From an uncultured bacterium (lineage in GTDB: Bacteria; Patescibacteriota; Patescibacteriia; Patescibacteriales; Patescibacteriaceae): DNA of 10,072 bases. Shown in pieces: positions 1-6,820 of this stretch. A program made the position numbers and the translations under genes. The DNA is taken from NCBI GenBank assembly GCA_937868555.1, contig CALMNI010000056.1:1-10072 (forward strand), given 5' to 3'. The notes beneath the pieces are model-generated. The model did not search any database. It had not been told where the DNA came from and worked only from the letters and a program-made list of their open reading frames with translations. How positions within the stretch are numbered: position 1 is the stretch's first letter; every line of letters begins with the position of its first letter.

Positions 1-4
1 CCAA

Positions 5-47
5 CTGGAGTTTTCCCGTACTTAATACGGGACAGGAATGACAGGAA
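5..47. repeat. Palindromic repeat-like element downstream of secY
   Basis: This lies in the 52 bases after the secY stop codon. A 7-base inverted repeat (TCCCGTA at 14-20, TACGGGA at 26-32) encloses a 5-base loop. It is flanked by CTGGAG on one side and by two direct copies of GACAGGAA (31-38 and 40-47) on the other. The layout resembles the CTGGA-TTCCCG...CGGGAA-TGACA palindromes that are scattered in intergenic regions of many bacterial genomes; that comparison is from memory and unverified. Read in the direction of secY transcription, the stem is followed by GAAAAC rather than a T run, so it is a poor intrinsic terminator. No gene is visible in positions 1-52. Confidence 0.45.
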
Positions 48-52
48 CAAAT

Positions 53-1321
53 TTAATCCATTGTATATTCACGCATACTAAGTTGCGCTTCAAGCTGTTT
101 TACTGTTTCAATAACAACCGCGACAACAATCAATAAGCTCGTACCGCCAATTGCCAAGGACTCGATGCCGGTAAAGTATTTCATAATAAGCGGCAAGACT
201 GCAATCAAACCAAGGAAAAGCGCGCCCACTAAAATAATCTTGCGGGTTGTTTGCGCTAAGTAATCGCTCGTATGGCGGCCTGGACGAATACCGGGAATAA
301 AGCCGCCTTGCTTTTGCAAATTTTCAGCAATCTGCGTTGGGTGAAAAACGATTTCCGTATAAAAATAAGTAAAAACAAATACTAAGAAAAAATAAGCAAC
401 ACCATACACCAGCTGATTTTGGAAGACCATGATAGTCCACTGAGCAGCGGCTGCAAGTTTCGGACTGGCCGCATGGACGAAAAATTGGGCTACCATTGAT
501 GGGAACAAGAGCACGGAAATAGCAAAAATAATAGGAATAACACCGGCCATATTGACGCGTAAGGGCAAATGAGTTGTAGAACCGCCGAAAGCTCTATTGC
601 CTCGTACCTGGCGGGCATATTGCACTGGGATATTGCGCTGGCCTTCATTAATAATAACAACTCCTACGACGGTTATAATTACAATTAACGCAAAGCCAAC
701 CAGGGTAAAGAGCATTGAAGGATCATAGTTAACGAAAACCTGCTGTAAAGTCGCCGGTAAGCTAGCGATAATGCCAGCGAAGATCAAGAGCGAAATACCG
801 TTGCCAATTTTCTTTTCGCTAATTAATTCACCAATCCACATTAAGAAAATAGTTCCAGCTGTTACTGTCAAAATCAAGCTAACATAATCAAAAGGACTCA
901 TGACGCCCAAAATGCCTGCTCCGGAATTACGCAATAATTGAATCATCGCGTATCCTTGCAAGATAGCAAAAGGAACAGTTGCCCAACGGGTCCACATGTT
1001 AATTTTTTGCCGGCCAGCTTCTTCTTTGTTCATTTCCTCAAGCTTTGGGAAAAGCATGGTTAGCAACTGGAAAATAATGGACGAGGTAATGTATGGACCG
1101 ACGCCCATCATGACGATGGAAAAATTTTCCAGGCCTCCGCCGGAAAAAAGATTTAATAAACCAAGAATTTGGTTGGAATTGAAAAAGCTACGCAAAGCAG
1201 CCGGATCAACTCCCGGTACGGGAATATGCGCCGCTAAGCGGAAAATCGCCAGCATGACAAGAACAAAGATGATGCTATTGCGAATTTCTTTGTCTCTCCA
1301 AATTTTTGCGAATTTTTCCAT
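53..1321 (-). CDS. secY: Preprotein translocase subunit SecY
   Basis: SecY forms the protein-conducting channel of the Sec translocon in the inner membrane. It works with SecE, and with SecA or the ribosome. The 422-residue product has the usual length and about ten hydrophobic segments. Visible family marks are the plug and TM2 region (GGGLENFSIV at 61-70, then MMGVGPYITSS), the TM5 motif EKKIGNGIS (169-177), the cytosolic C4 loop with VQYARQVRG (233-241), LPLRVNMAGVIPI (252-264) in TM7, and the C5 loop GFIPGIRPG (340-348) that contacts SecA and the ribosome. The ATG lies 6 bases after the rplO stop, in the context CATTATATG. A GGAGGA purine run exists but is 18 bases upstream, too far for normal pairing. 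secY closes the spc block, as in most bacteria. The usual followers (adk, map, infA, rpmJ) are not visible before the window ends. Confidence 0.98.
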   Translation of the reverse strand: MEKFAKIWRDKEIRNSIIFVLVMLAIFRLAAHIPVPGVDPAALRSFFNSNQILGLLNLFSGGGLENFSIVMMGVGPYITSSIIFQLLTMLFPKLEEMNKEEAGRQKINMWTRWATVPFAILQGYAMIQLLRNSGAGILGVMSPFDYVSLILTVTAGTIFLMWIGELISEKKIGNGISLLIFAGIIASLPATLQQVFVNYDPSMLFTLVGFALIVIITVVGVVIINEGQRNIPVQYARQVRGNRAFGGSTTHLPLRVNMAGVIPIIFAISVLLFPSMVAQFFVHAASPKLAAAAQWTIMVFQNQLVYGVAYFFLVFVFTYFYTEIVFHPTQIAENLQKQGGFIPGIRPGRHTSDYLAQTTRKIILVGALFLGLIAVLPLIMKYFTGIESLAIGGTSLLIVVAVVIETVKQLEAQLSMREYTMD

Positions 1322-1327
1322 ATAATG

Positions 1328-1765
1328 TTAGGAAATCGTTCCTCCGGCCTTTTCGATTTGTTCTTTAGCGCCAGCCGAGAGAGCTAGGTCTTTAATTTTT
1401 AGATTTTTTAACGTTAAGGTTCCTTGAGCAAGAATTTTCATCCGACTCGTAGCCGAAGAAACTAAACCAGCCTTAACAAGGGCGCGCGGAGAAATTTCCG
1501 CCCCATCCTTAAATGATTTATTTAAAACAGCCAAGGTAATAGGTTCGGCCTTAGGTCGGTACGAAGTAAAGCCGCGCTTTTTTGGAATAGCCAAAAGCTG
1601 CTTCTTCATACCAAGACGCTTCAAACCGCTGACACCGGAACGGGACTTTTGTCCCTTTAAACCGCGAGTTGAGTAGGTCCCGTGTCCGGAAGCATTACCG
1701 CGACCAACACGTTTGCGGGTTTTGTTCTTGGAAATTGACTTTAGGTTAGAGAGTGAAAGAGACAT
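1328..1765 (-). CDS. rplO: 50S ribosomal protein L15 (uL15)
   Basis: L15 is a large-subunit protein that binds 23S rRNA and acts late in subunit assembly. The 145-residue product has the normal length. Its N-terminus is the basic, glycine-rich extension that threads into rRNA: GRG at 21-23, GLKGQKSRSG at 35-44 and PKKRGF at 61-66. The C-terminal globular part carries the family signature region (about 109-142), ending SAGAKEQIEKAGG. The start ATG follows the rpsE stop by only 5 bases (TAA ACCAT ATG), and no Shine-Dalgarno sequence is present. Most bacteria have rpmD (L30) directly upstream; here the gene is absent, so L15 follows S5 directly. The stop is TAA. Confidence 0.98.
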   Translation of the reverse strand: MSLSLSNLKSISKNKTRKRVGRGNASGHGTYSTRGLKGQKSRSGVSGLKRLGMKKQLLAIPKKRGFTSYRPKAEPITLAVLNKSFKDGAEISPRALVKAGLVSSATSRMKILAQGTLTLKNLKIKDLALSAGAKEQIEKAGGTIS

Positions 1766-1770
1766 ATGGT

Positions 1771-2430
1771 TTACTGAGAGCTTTTTTTAGTAACTTCATT
1801 TTTTTCAGCCTTTGGTTCCTTGCTTTCTTTCTTTTCTTTAGAATCAGATGCTTTCTTTTTCGGAGCGCGCAAAGATTTCAAAGCCTGCATAACGCATTTA
1901 GCGTTATTAACTTTATTGTTTGTTCCAAGAATTTTGCTCGTAACGTTATTAATACCCGAAAGTTCAAGAATAGTACGGACAATGCCGCCGCCGATAATAC
2001 CGCGACCAGTGGCCGCCGGCTTTAAGAGAACGTGTGCAGCGCCAAACCATTGATCAACAGCGTGCGGAATGGTTTGGTTTACAATAGGGACAAGCAGCAT
2101 GTCTTTCTTAGCCTGGTTGACTGCCTTGGCGACAGCCAAGGTAACGTCGGCACCTTTAGCTAAACCAATAGCTACTTTGCCTTTCTTATCACCAATAGCG
2201 ACACAAGCTCTAAAACGCATGCGCTTTCCACCGGCCATAACGCGAGTAACACGGGCAATATCAATAATACGCTGTTCAAACTCATCAGCTGGACGTTCAT
2301 CACGGCGTCCTTCGCCGCGGCGAGGAGGACGTCCGCCTCCATTTCCGCCAGCGCGACGCGGACCACGATTAGCAGCTCCTCTGTCAGCTCCTGCTCCCCC
2401 GCTTTGAGTTTTCTTTTCTTGTTCGGTCAT
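1771..2430 (-). CDS. rpsE: 30S ribosomal protein S5 (uS5) with extended tails
   Basis: S5 sits on the solvent side of the small subunit near the mRNA entry channel and affects decoding accuracy; it is the classical site of spectinomycin resistance mutations. The double-stranded RNA-binding half spans about residues 50-115 (FEQRIIDIARVTRVMAGGKR, then FRACVAIGDKKGKVAIG). The C-terminal half includes GRGIIGGGIVRTILELSGI (142-160). The 219-residue product exceeds the roughly 165 of E. coli because of a Gly/Arg-rich N-terminal tail (1-48) and a Lys/Glu/Ser-rich C-terminal tail (about 188-219). I chose the ATG at 2430. An in-frame TTG at 2439 would add three residues but is a weaker candidate. The start lies 12 bases after the rplR stop, with no Shine-Dalgarno sequence. 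Confidence 0.97.
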   Translation of the reverse strand: MTEQEKKTQSGGAGADRGAANRGPRRAGGNGGGRPPRRGEGRRDERPADEFEQRIIDIARVTRVMAGGKRMRFRACVAIGDKKGKVAIGLAKGADVTLAVAKAVNQAKKDMLLVPIVNQTIPHAVDQWFGAAHVLLKPAATGRGIIGGGIVRTILELSGINNVTSKILGTNNKVNNAKCVMQALKSLRAPKKKASDSKEKKESKEPKAEKNEVTKKSSQ

Positions 2431-2442
2431 AAATTTCAAATA

Positions 2443-2796
2443 TTAGAATTGGAGTCCGCCTTCGCGGGCACCGTCAGCGGCTGCTTTTACCCGACCAGTA
2501 TACCTATTACCGCCACGGTCGAAAACAACAGTACTAACGTTTTTTGCTTTAGCTTTTTCGGCCAATAACTTTCCAACAGAGCTTGCGGTTTCAACCTTTG
2601 ATTGCTTGGCCTTAATTTCGCGGCTATGCGCACTGGCAATAGTCACCCCGCTCTCATCATTAATGAGCTGAAGATATAAACTGGTGTTTGACTTAGAAAC
2701 ATTAAGGCGAGGCCGAGCTGCGCTGCCGGAAATTTGCGTCCGGATACGGCGTTGGCGGCGAGCCCTAGTCATCATTTTTGCTTGCTGCTTATTCAT
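2443..2796 (-). CDS. rplR: 50S ribosomal protein L18 (uL18)
   Basis: L18 binds 5S rRNA together with L5 and attaches it to the central protuberance of the large subunit. The 117-residue product matches the usual bacterial length. A very basic N-terminus (RARRQRRIRT at 11-20) is followed by the family block RPRLNVSKSN (28-37). The highly conserved C-terminal block starts at FDRGGNRYTGRVK (92-104) and ends with ADGAREGGLQF. The ATG at 2796 is in the context TCCGTATG, 12 bases after the rplF stop. There is no Shine-Dalgarno sequence. The gene sits between rplF and rpsE, its standard spc position. Confidence 0.98.
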   Translation of the reverse strand: MNKQQAKMMTRARRQRRIRTQISGSAARPRLNVSKSNTSLYLQLINDESGVTIASAHSREIKAKQSKVETASSVGKLLAEKAKAKNVSTVVFDRGGNRYTGRVKAAADGAREGGLQF

Positions 2797-2808
2797 ACGG
2801 ATAATCTA

Positions 2809-3354
2809 TTAAGCGCCTTTAGCGGCGGTCTTGCCGGCTTTGCGGCGAACAATTTCGCCAACATAGCGAATACCTTTACCCTTATATGGTTCAGGTTTTT
2901 TCAAACGACGAATTTGAGCTGCAGTTTCACCAACCAATTGCTTATCAATTCCAGAAATAGTAATGGTATTTCCTTCAACTGCTGCAACAATACCGGCGGG
3001 CATAGGGAAATTAACCGGATGAGAAAAACCAAGGCTTAAATTTAATGCATTGCCGCCGCCAGCTACTTTATATCCGACTCCCTGAATCTCTAATTTCTTT
3101 TCATATCCTTGGCTAACGCCCTGAACCATGTTTTTTATCAAGCTGTAAAACAACCCCCACATTGCGCGCTCTTTTTTATTTTCAGAATCAGCAACCGAAA
3201 CCTTAATAGCCTCCGGGGTTATTTCCAAACGAATTAAATCGTGAATCTCCTGTTTAAGTTCGCCTTTTGCGCCTTTCACCGTCAAGACTTTTTTGTCTAA
3301 AACGGCTGTTGCTCCAGCGGGCATTTCAATGGGTAATTTTCCTAAACGTGACAT
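2809..3354 (-). CDS. rplF: 50S ribosomal protein L6 (uL6)
   Basis: L6 lies at the base of the L7/L12 stalk beside the sarcin-ricin loop, where translation factors bind. The 181-residue product has the normal length and two tandem L6 domains (about 10-80 and 88-165). Typical features are the start MSRLGKLPI, the junction QGVGYKVAGGGNALNLSLGFSHPV (91-114, quoted without a break only as a location guide: key residues G92, G94, Y95, G110, S111, H112, P113) and the C-terminal signature PEPYKGKGIRYVGE (154-167) followed by a basic tail. The start is 10 bases after the rpsH stop, in the context CCGCTATG, with no Shine-Dalgarno sequence. Confidence 0.98.
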   Translation of the reverse strand: MSRLGKLPIEMPAGATAVLDKKVLTVKGAKGELKQEIHDLIRLEITPEAIKVSVADSENKKERAMWGLFYSLIKNMVQGVSQGYEKKLEIQGVGYKVAGGGNALNLSLGFSHPVNFPMPAGIVAAVEGNTITISGIDKQLVGETAAQIRRLKKPEPYKGKGIRYVGEIVRRKAGKTAAKGA

Positions 3355-3364
3355 AGCGGTGGGG

Positions 3365-3766
3365 TTAGTAAATTTCGCAAATAACTTCGCCGCCCAGATT
3401 GCGTCGTCTTGCTTCGCGGTTAGTCATTAGTCCCTGCGAAGTCGACAAAATAGCAATGCCGAGGTTATTCAAAACGCGGGGAAGTTCATCTTTGCCGACA
3501 TAGACGCGGCGGCTTGATTTGCTAATGCGAGTAACAGAAGAAATCATCGGCGTACCGTCAGCTTTATACTTAAGAACAAGCTTAAGTTCGTCAAAACCGC
3601 TTTTGCCTTCATGGGAAACTACTTCAGCCTTTTCAATCCAGCCATTTTCTTGAAGCAATTTTGCGATATTAAATTTGAGTTTACTCATTGGCAACAGAAT
3701 CTCCGGCTTGCGCACGGCAGCGGCGTTTCTGATACGAGAGAGCATGTCTGCTATTGGATCCATCAT
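3365..3766 (-). CDS. rpsH: 30S ribosomal protein S8 (uS8)
   Basis: S8 is a primary binder of the central domain of 16S rRNA. In E. coli it also represses the spc operon by binding its own mRNA near the rplE start. The 133-residue product has the normal length, starts with the conserved DPIADMLSRIRNA (3-15), and ends with the signature ILSTSQGLMTNREAR (106-120) and GGEVIC (125-130). Two ATGs stand in a row, at 3766 and 3763. I chose the first because it has the T at -1 shared by all neighbours. The 15-base spacer after the rpsZ stop is AT-rich and contains TATAAT, but no matching -35 element is visible. Confidence 0.98.
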   Translation of the reverse strand: MMDPIADMLSRIRNAAAVRKPEILLPMSKLKFNIAKLLQENGWIEKAEVVSHEGKSGFDELKLVLKYKADGTPMISSVTRISKSSRRVYVGKDELPRVLNNLGIAILSTSQGLMTNREARRRNLGGEVICEIY

Positions 3767-3781
3767 ATAATTATATAAAGC

Positions 3782-3967
3782 TTACCAGCTGGACTTCGTG
3801 ATGCCCGGCAAATCGGTGTTGTTTGCGAGTTCGCGGAAACAGATACGGCACATGTCGAAATCGCGCATATAGGCGTGGTTGCGGCCACAGCGCCAGCAAC
3901 GGCGAACCTTTCGCGTCGAAAATTTCGGCGTCCGTTTTGACTTTACAATGAGTGCTTTTCGAGCCAT
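3782..3967 (-). CDS. rpsZ: 30S ribosomal protein S14, zinc-binding short type (uS14)
   Basis: S14 is a small-subunit head protein needed for late assembly. The product has 61 residues and is the short, zinc-binding form: four cysteines are arranged as CxxC at C24/C27 and CxxC at C40/C43. The C-terminal LPGITKSSW matches the family ending. The zinc-independent form in E. coli is about 100 residues and lacks these cysteines. Some databases call the short form rpsN. The ATG at 3967 is 9 bases after the rplE stop; an AGG that overlaps that stop could pair weakly with 16S rRNA. Its place between rplE and rpsH is standard. Confidence 0.98.
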   Translation of the reverse strand: MARKALIVKSKRTPKFSTRKVRRCWRCGRNHAYMRDFDMCRICFRELANNTDLPGITKSSW

Positions 3968-3976
3968 ACGATTTGC

Positions 3977-4519
3977 CTAGTTATCTTTCTTAAAGGGGAA
4001 GCCGAGTAAGGTAAAGAGCTCAACGCCTTCCGCGTGCGTACGAGCCGTTGTCGCGATATTGACTTCAAGACCGTGTATATTCTCAACTTCATCGGCTTTA
4101 ATTTCCGGGAATGCGATGTGTTCGCGGAAACCGACAGAGAGGTTGCCAGCCCGGTCAACTTTCTTGGGATCAACGCCGCGAAAGTCGCGAACGCGAGGGA
4201 AAGTAACCGTTATCAATTTTTCAAGAAAATCATACATTCTATTGCCGCGTAATGTTACGGCTACGCCGATAACTGTTCCTTCGCGTACTTTAAAGGCGGA
4301 AATAGATTTTTTTGCCTTGGTCATAATAGGCTTTTGACCAGTTATGCGCGCTAAGTTATGAGCAACGTTTTCAAGATAGCTCTTTTCCTTAGTAAAACGG
4401 CCGACACCTACGTTCAAGGAAATCTTGACGATTTTTGGAATGGCCATGTCATTCTTATAGGAAAATTTCTCCTTTAAAGCTGGCTTGACGTTTTTGTTGT
4501 ATTGTTCACGAAGTTTCAT
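3977..4519 (-). CDS. rplE: 50S ribosomal protein L5 (uL5)
   Basis: L5 binds 5S rRNA in the central protuberance and contacts P-site tRNA and S13 across the subunit bridge. The 180-residue product has the usual length. Family landmarks are MAIPKIVKISLNVGVG (25-40), GQKPIMTKAKKSISAFK (61-77), RVRDFRG (109-115), GNLSVGF (125-131) and the end LLGFPF (171-176). The ATG follows the rplX stop by 4 bases (TAA GCCT ATG). This is the only gene in the window that ends with TAG; the other 19 end with TAA. In E. coli the S8 repressor site lies around this start. I could not recognise an equivalent fold here by eye. Confidence 0.98.
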   Translation of the reverse strand: MKLREQYNKNVKPALKEKFSYKNDMAIPKIVKISLNVGVGRFTKEKSYLENVAHNLARITGQKPIMTKAKKSISAFKVREGTVIGVAVTLRGNRMYDFLEKLITVTFPRVRDFRGVDPKKVDRAGNLSVGFREHIAFPEIKADEVENIHGLEVNIATTARTHAEGVELFTLLGFPFKKDN

Positions 4520-4523
4520 AGGC

Positions 4524-4850
4524 TTAATCTATAGTGGCCTTACATTTTTTGCAAACGCGGACCTTAGTTCCCTTTTTGCCATCTGCGGCTTTAAGAAATT
4601 CATGGCCGACGCGGGTTGCTTTATTGCATTTAGGGCAAACAAGCATCATATTGGAAATATTCATCGGGGCGGCAAATTCAATACGCTGTCCCTTCTCTCC
4701 TTGGCGGCGAGGACGCATGTGCTTAATCAATAGGTTCAAACCGTCTACGCTGGCGCGATTAACGTCGGCGAATATCTGCAAAACCTTACCGGTCTTGCCT
4801 TTGTCTTTACCGGCGATAATTGTTACTTGATCGTTTTTCTTAATATTCAT
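4524..4850 (-). CDS. rplX: 50S ribosomal protein L24 (uL24) with CxxC pairs
   Basis: L24 is an assembly initiator that binds the 5' end of 23S rRNA near the exit tunnel. The 108-residue product opens with a KOW motif (about 5-38: DQVTIIAGKDKGKTGKV, then VDGLN). The C-terminal part has two CxxC pairs, C72/C75 (CPKC, followed by ATRVG) and C100/C103 (CKKC). They are spaced like a zinc ribbon, as in many bacterial L24 proteins; E. coli lacks them. Metal binding is inferred from the cysteine pattern. The ATG lies 9 bases after the rplN stop in the context CGCCTATG, without a Shine-Dalgarno sequence. Confidence 0.98.
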   Translation of the reverse strand: MNIKKNDQVTIIAGKDKGKTGKVLQIFADVNRASVDGLNLLIKHMRPRRQGEKGQRIEFAAPMNISNMMLVCPKCNKATRVGHEFLKAADGKKGTKVRVCKKCKATID

Positions 4851-4859
4851 AGGCGTAGC

Positions 4860-5231
4860 TTAGAGAACTTCAGGCGCCAAAGAGGCGATCTTTACGTAAC
4901 CGGCTTTTCGTACTTCGCGGGGAATTGGTCCAAAGATACGGCTACCGCGAGGTTCGCCATTCTTTTTATCAATAATAACGCAAGCGTTTTCATCAAAGCG
5001 AATGTAGCTCCCATCAGTGCGGCGGGTTTCTTTCTTTACGCGCACTACCACTGCCAATAGCACATCGCTCTTTTTTACCATTGAGTGCGGAACAGCTTGC
5101 TTAACAGCAACAATAATCCGATCACCAATGCGAGCATAACGCTTTTGATAGCCGCCAAGAACACGAATACACATAACGCGCTTGGCGCCAGTATTATCGG
5201 CAACTTTTAGGATGGTTTGTACCTGGATCAT
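4860..5231 (-). CDS. rplN: 50S ribosomal protein L14 (uL14)
   Basis: L14 lies on the interface side of the large subunit, contributes to intersubunit bridges and is the docking site of the silencing factor RsfS. The 123-residue product is almost exactly the family length. It has the conserved ADNTGAK (11-17), [17 protein letters not shown] (71-87) and [16 protein letters not shown] (93-108). In E. coli this gene opens a separate spc operon. Here the ATG is only 5 bases from the rpsQ stop (TAA CCCGT ATG), leaving no room for a promoter between the two blocks. There is no Shine-Dalgarno sequence. Confidence 0.99.
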   Translation of the reverse strand: MIQVQTILKVADNTGAKRVMCIRVLGGYQKRYARIGDRIIVAVKQAVPHSMVKKSDVLLAVVVRVKKETRRTDGSYIRFDENACVIIDKKNGEPRGSRIFGPIPREVRKAGYVKIASLAPEVL

Positions 5232-5236
5232 ACGGG

Positions 5237-5515
5237 TTAGCTATAAATCACGCGCCAGCGCTTATCTTTGCTGAGCGGGCGGCATTCAACAAAAGTCACT
5301 TTATCGCCTTCGCGATATTGGTTCTTTTCATCATGCACTTTATACCGGCGGGTCGAAATGAAACGCTTTTGGTATTTTGGATGAATCTTGGTTGTTTCGA
5401 CGCTGACAACAATAGTCTTGTCCATTTTATCGCTCGCAACAATACCTTTAAAAGTACGGCGGATAAGCATTTTTGTCTCGGCGGCAGGAACCTTAGTGTT
5501 TTTCATAGGTTTCAT
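5237..5515 (-). CDS. rpsQ: 30S ribosomal protein S17 (uS17)
   Basis: S17 is an OB-fold protein that binds the 5' domain of 16S rRNA early in assembly. The product has 92 residues, slightly longer than the roughly 84 of E. coli because of about 15 extra N-terminal residues. The core begins at [19 protein letters not shown] (22-40) and continues with [15 protein letters not shown] (59-73) and [11 protein letters not shown] (77-87). The first ATG is one base after the rpmC stop (TAATATG). A second in-frame ATG three codons later (CCTATG) also fits the local start context, so the true start could be 5506. Confidence 0.97.
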   Translation of the reverse strand: MKPMKNTKVPAAETKMLIRRTFKGIVASDKMDKTIVVSVETTKIHPKYQKRFISTRRYKVHDEKNQYREGDKVTFVECRPLSKDKRWRVIYS

Positions 5516-5516
5516 A

Positions 5517-5699
5517 TTAAGACTTGTTGATCATAGTCAAAAGACGGGAAATCAACTGGCGTTCGCGGCGTATAGCCCGTACGTCCTTCAGTTGCTTATT
5601 GGCTTCCTTGAAGCGCAACTCACGCAATTTCTCGCGGCTTTCTTGAAGCATTTTCTGCAATTCAGCTTCGTTTTTTCCTTGTAATTCCTTGAATTCCAT
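5517..5699 (-). CDS. rpmC: 50S ribosomal protein L29 (uL29)
   Basis: L29 is a small helical-hairpin protein beside the tunnel exit, where it borders L23 and contributes to the docking site for signal recognition particle and trigger factor. The product has 60 residues, the typical length. It is rich in charged helix formers, with the family pattern [16 protein letters not shown] (25-40) followed by [14 protein letters not shown] placed the start at the ATG at 5699, 4 bases after the rplP stop (TAA TTAT ATG). Reading further upstream would only add residues that overlap rplP. There is no Shine-Dalgarno sequence. It ends in TAA one base before the rpsQ ATG. Confidence 0.96.
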   Translation of the reverse strand: MEFKELQGKNEAELQKMLQESREKLRELRFKEANKQLKDVRAIRRERQLISRLLTMINKS

Positions 5700-5703
5700 A
5701 TAA

Positions 5704-6111
5704 TTAATGCTTTTTAACAAAGGTGCATTTTACTGGCAACTTGTGAGCCGCCAAAATCATTGCTTCGCGAGCTTGCACTTCAGTCACTCCTTCGATTTCA
5801 AATAAAATCATTCCGGGCTTAACAATAGCAACATAATGATCAACCGGACCTTTTCCCTTACCCATTGGCATTTCTCCGCCTTTAGCGGTTACTGATTTGT
5901 CAGGAAAAATTCGAATCCACAATTTACCAGTTCGCTGTACGTAACGGGTAATAACGCGACGAGCCGCTTCAATCTGACGTGAGGTAACCCAGCAGGCCTC
6001 TATGCTTTTTAGGCCATAGCTTCCAAAGCCAAGACTAATACGGCGACTTGCCTTACCGCCCCTAGCGATTTTGTGCGATTTTCGAAATTTTGTTTTCTTA
6101 GGTGCCAACAT
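5704..6111 (-). CDS. rplP: 50S ribosomal protein L16 (uL16)
   Basis: L16 is a late-assembly protein near the A-site tRNA elbow and the peptidyl-transferase centre. The 135-residue product matches the family: MLAPKKTKFRK (1-11), FGSYGLK (29-35), TSRQIEAARR (43-52), WIRIFPDK (65-72) and MGKGKG (83-88). In E. coli the arginine just before MGKGKG (R81) is hydroxylated by YcfD/RoxA. The aligned residue here is P82, so that modification site is missing. The ATG is one base after the rpsC stop (TAATATG). Only a weak AAGAAA lies upstream. Confidence 0.98.
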   Translation of the reverse strand: MLAPKKTKFRKSHKIARGGKASRRISLGFGSYGLKSIEACWVTSRQIEAARRVITRYVQRTGKLWIRIFPDKSVTAKGGEMPMGKGKGPVDHYVAIVKPGMILFEIEGVTEVQAREAMILAAHKLPVKCTFVKKH

Positions 6112-6112
6112 A

Positions 6113-6805
6113 TTATTTCTTGATCTTTTCCTTAATTACATCGCCAGCTTCCTCATGACGATCAAAAATTTCTCCTCTATAAATCCAAACTTTAAGTCCG
6201 ATTAAACCAAAAGTGGTTAGAGCGGCGGCGCGAGCATAATCAATATCAGCGCGTAAAGTTTGCAAAGGTAACTTTCCCGAAATAAGCATTTCTCGGCGGG
6301 CGATTTCAGCTCCATTCAAACGTCCGGACATCATAACCTTAACTCCGAGCGCTCCCGAACGCTCAACGCGGCCAATGGCCTGCTTCATAACGCGCTTAAA
6401 GGGAAGACGCTTTTCAATATCAAGCACCATCGATTGCAATACAATCTGTGCGCTTAAGTTAGGTCGTTCGACTTCGTTAATATTAACGGAAATCTCGCCC
6501 ATGCGGAAATTTTTCAAAAACTTAGAATGCAATTTCTTTTTCAAATCTTCGATACCGGCTCCGCCGCGGCCAATAATAAGACCTGGCTTGGCGGTGTGAA
6601 TACCAATAACGATACGCTTGCCAGAAGGGCGTTCAATTTCAATGCGGTCGATACCAGCTTCGCGTAGATGCTTTGTCAAAAATTTGCGTACTAAAACATC
6701 CTGACGAACTTGGCTAATATAGTCACGGGGTCCCGCGAACCATTTCGATGGCCAGGTTCGCGTGATGCCCACGCGCATAACTTTTGGATTGATTTTCTGT
6801 CCCAT
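6113..6805 (-). CDS. rpsC: 30S ribosomal protein S3 (uS3)
   Basis: S3 lies in the small-subunit head at the mRNA entry tunnel, where it takes part in mRNA helicase activity with S4 and S5. The 230-residue product has the normal length and starts with the conserved MGQKINPKVMRVGI. The KH domain has its GxxG loop in GLIIGRGGAGI (75-85, loop at 79-82). The C-terminal domain includes GALGVKVMMSGRLNGAEIAR and ends in a lysine-rich tail. The ATG is 15 bases after the rplV stop. That spacer reads TCTACTACTACTCCT on the mRNA strand, with no purine-rich ribosome-binding site at all, so start selection probably depends on coupling to rplV or on other features. Confidence 0.98.
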   Translation of the reverse strand: MGQKINPKVMRVGITRTWPSKWFAGPRDYISQVRQDVLVRKFLTKHLREAGIDRIEIERPSGKRIVIGIHTAKPGLIIGRGGAGIEDLKKKLHSKFLKNFRMGEISVNINEVERPNLSAQIVLQSMVLDIEKRLPFKRVMKQAIGRVERSGALGVKVMMSGRLNGAEIARREMLISGKLPLQTLRADIDYARAAALTTFGLIGLKVWIYRGEIFDRHEEAGDVIKEKIKK

Positions 6806-6820
6806 AGGAGTAGTAGTAGA

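Noticed and set aside
14-32. The hairpin after secY as a Rho-independent terminator
   Set aside because: In the direction of transcription the 7-base stem is followed by GAAAAC, not by a T run. On the other strand there is no T run after it either.
3770-3775. Perfect TATAAT (minus strand) in the rpsZ-rpsH spacer as a promoter -10 box
   Set aside because: No -35-like hexamer lies 16-18 bases upstream, and the box is only 3 bases from the ATG. AT-rich junctions in this operon give such matches easily, and the string overlaps the recurring ATTATATG start context.
4400-4560. S8 repressor-binding structure around the rplE start, as in E. coli spc
   Set aside because: I looked for a helix-21-like fold with the typical bulge and did not find one by eye. 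Structure prediction would be needed to claim it.
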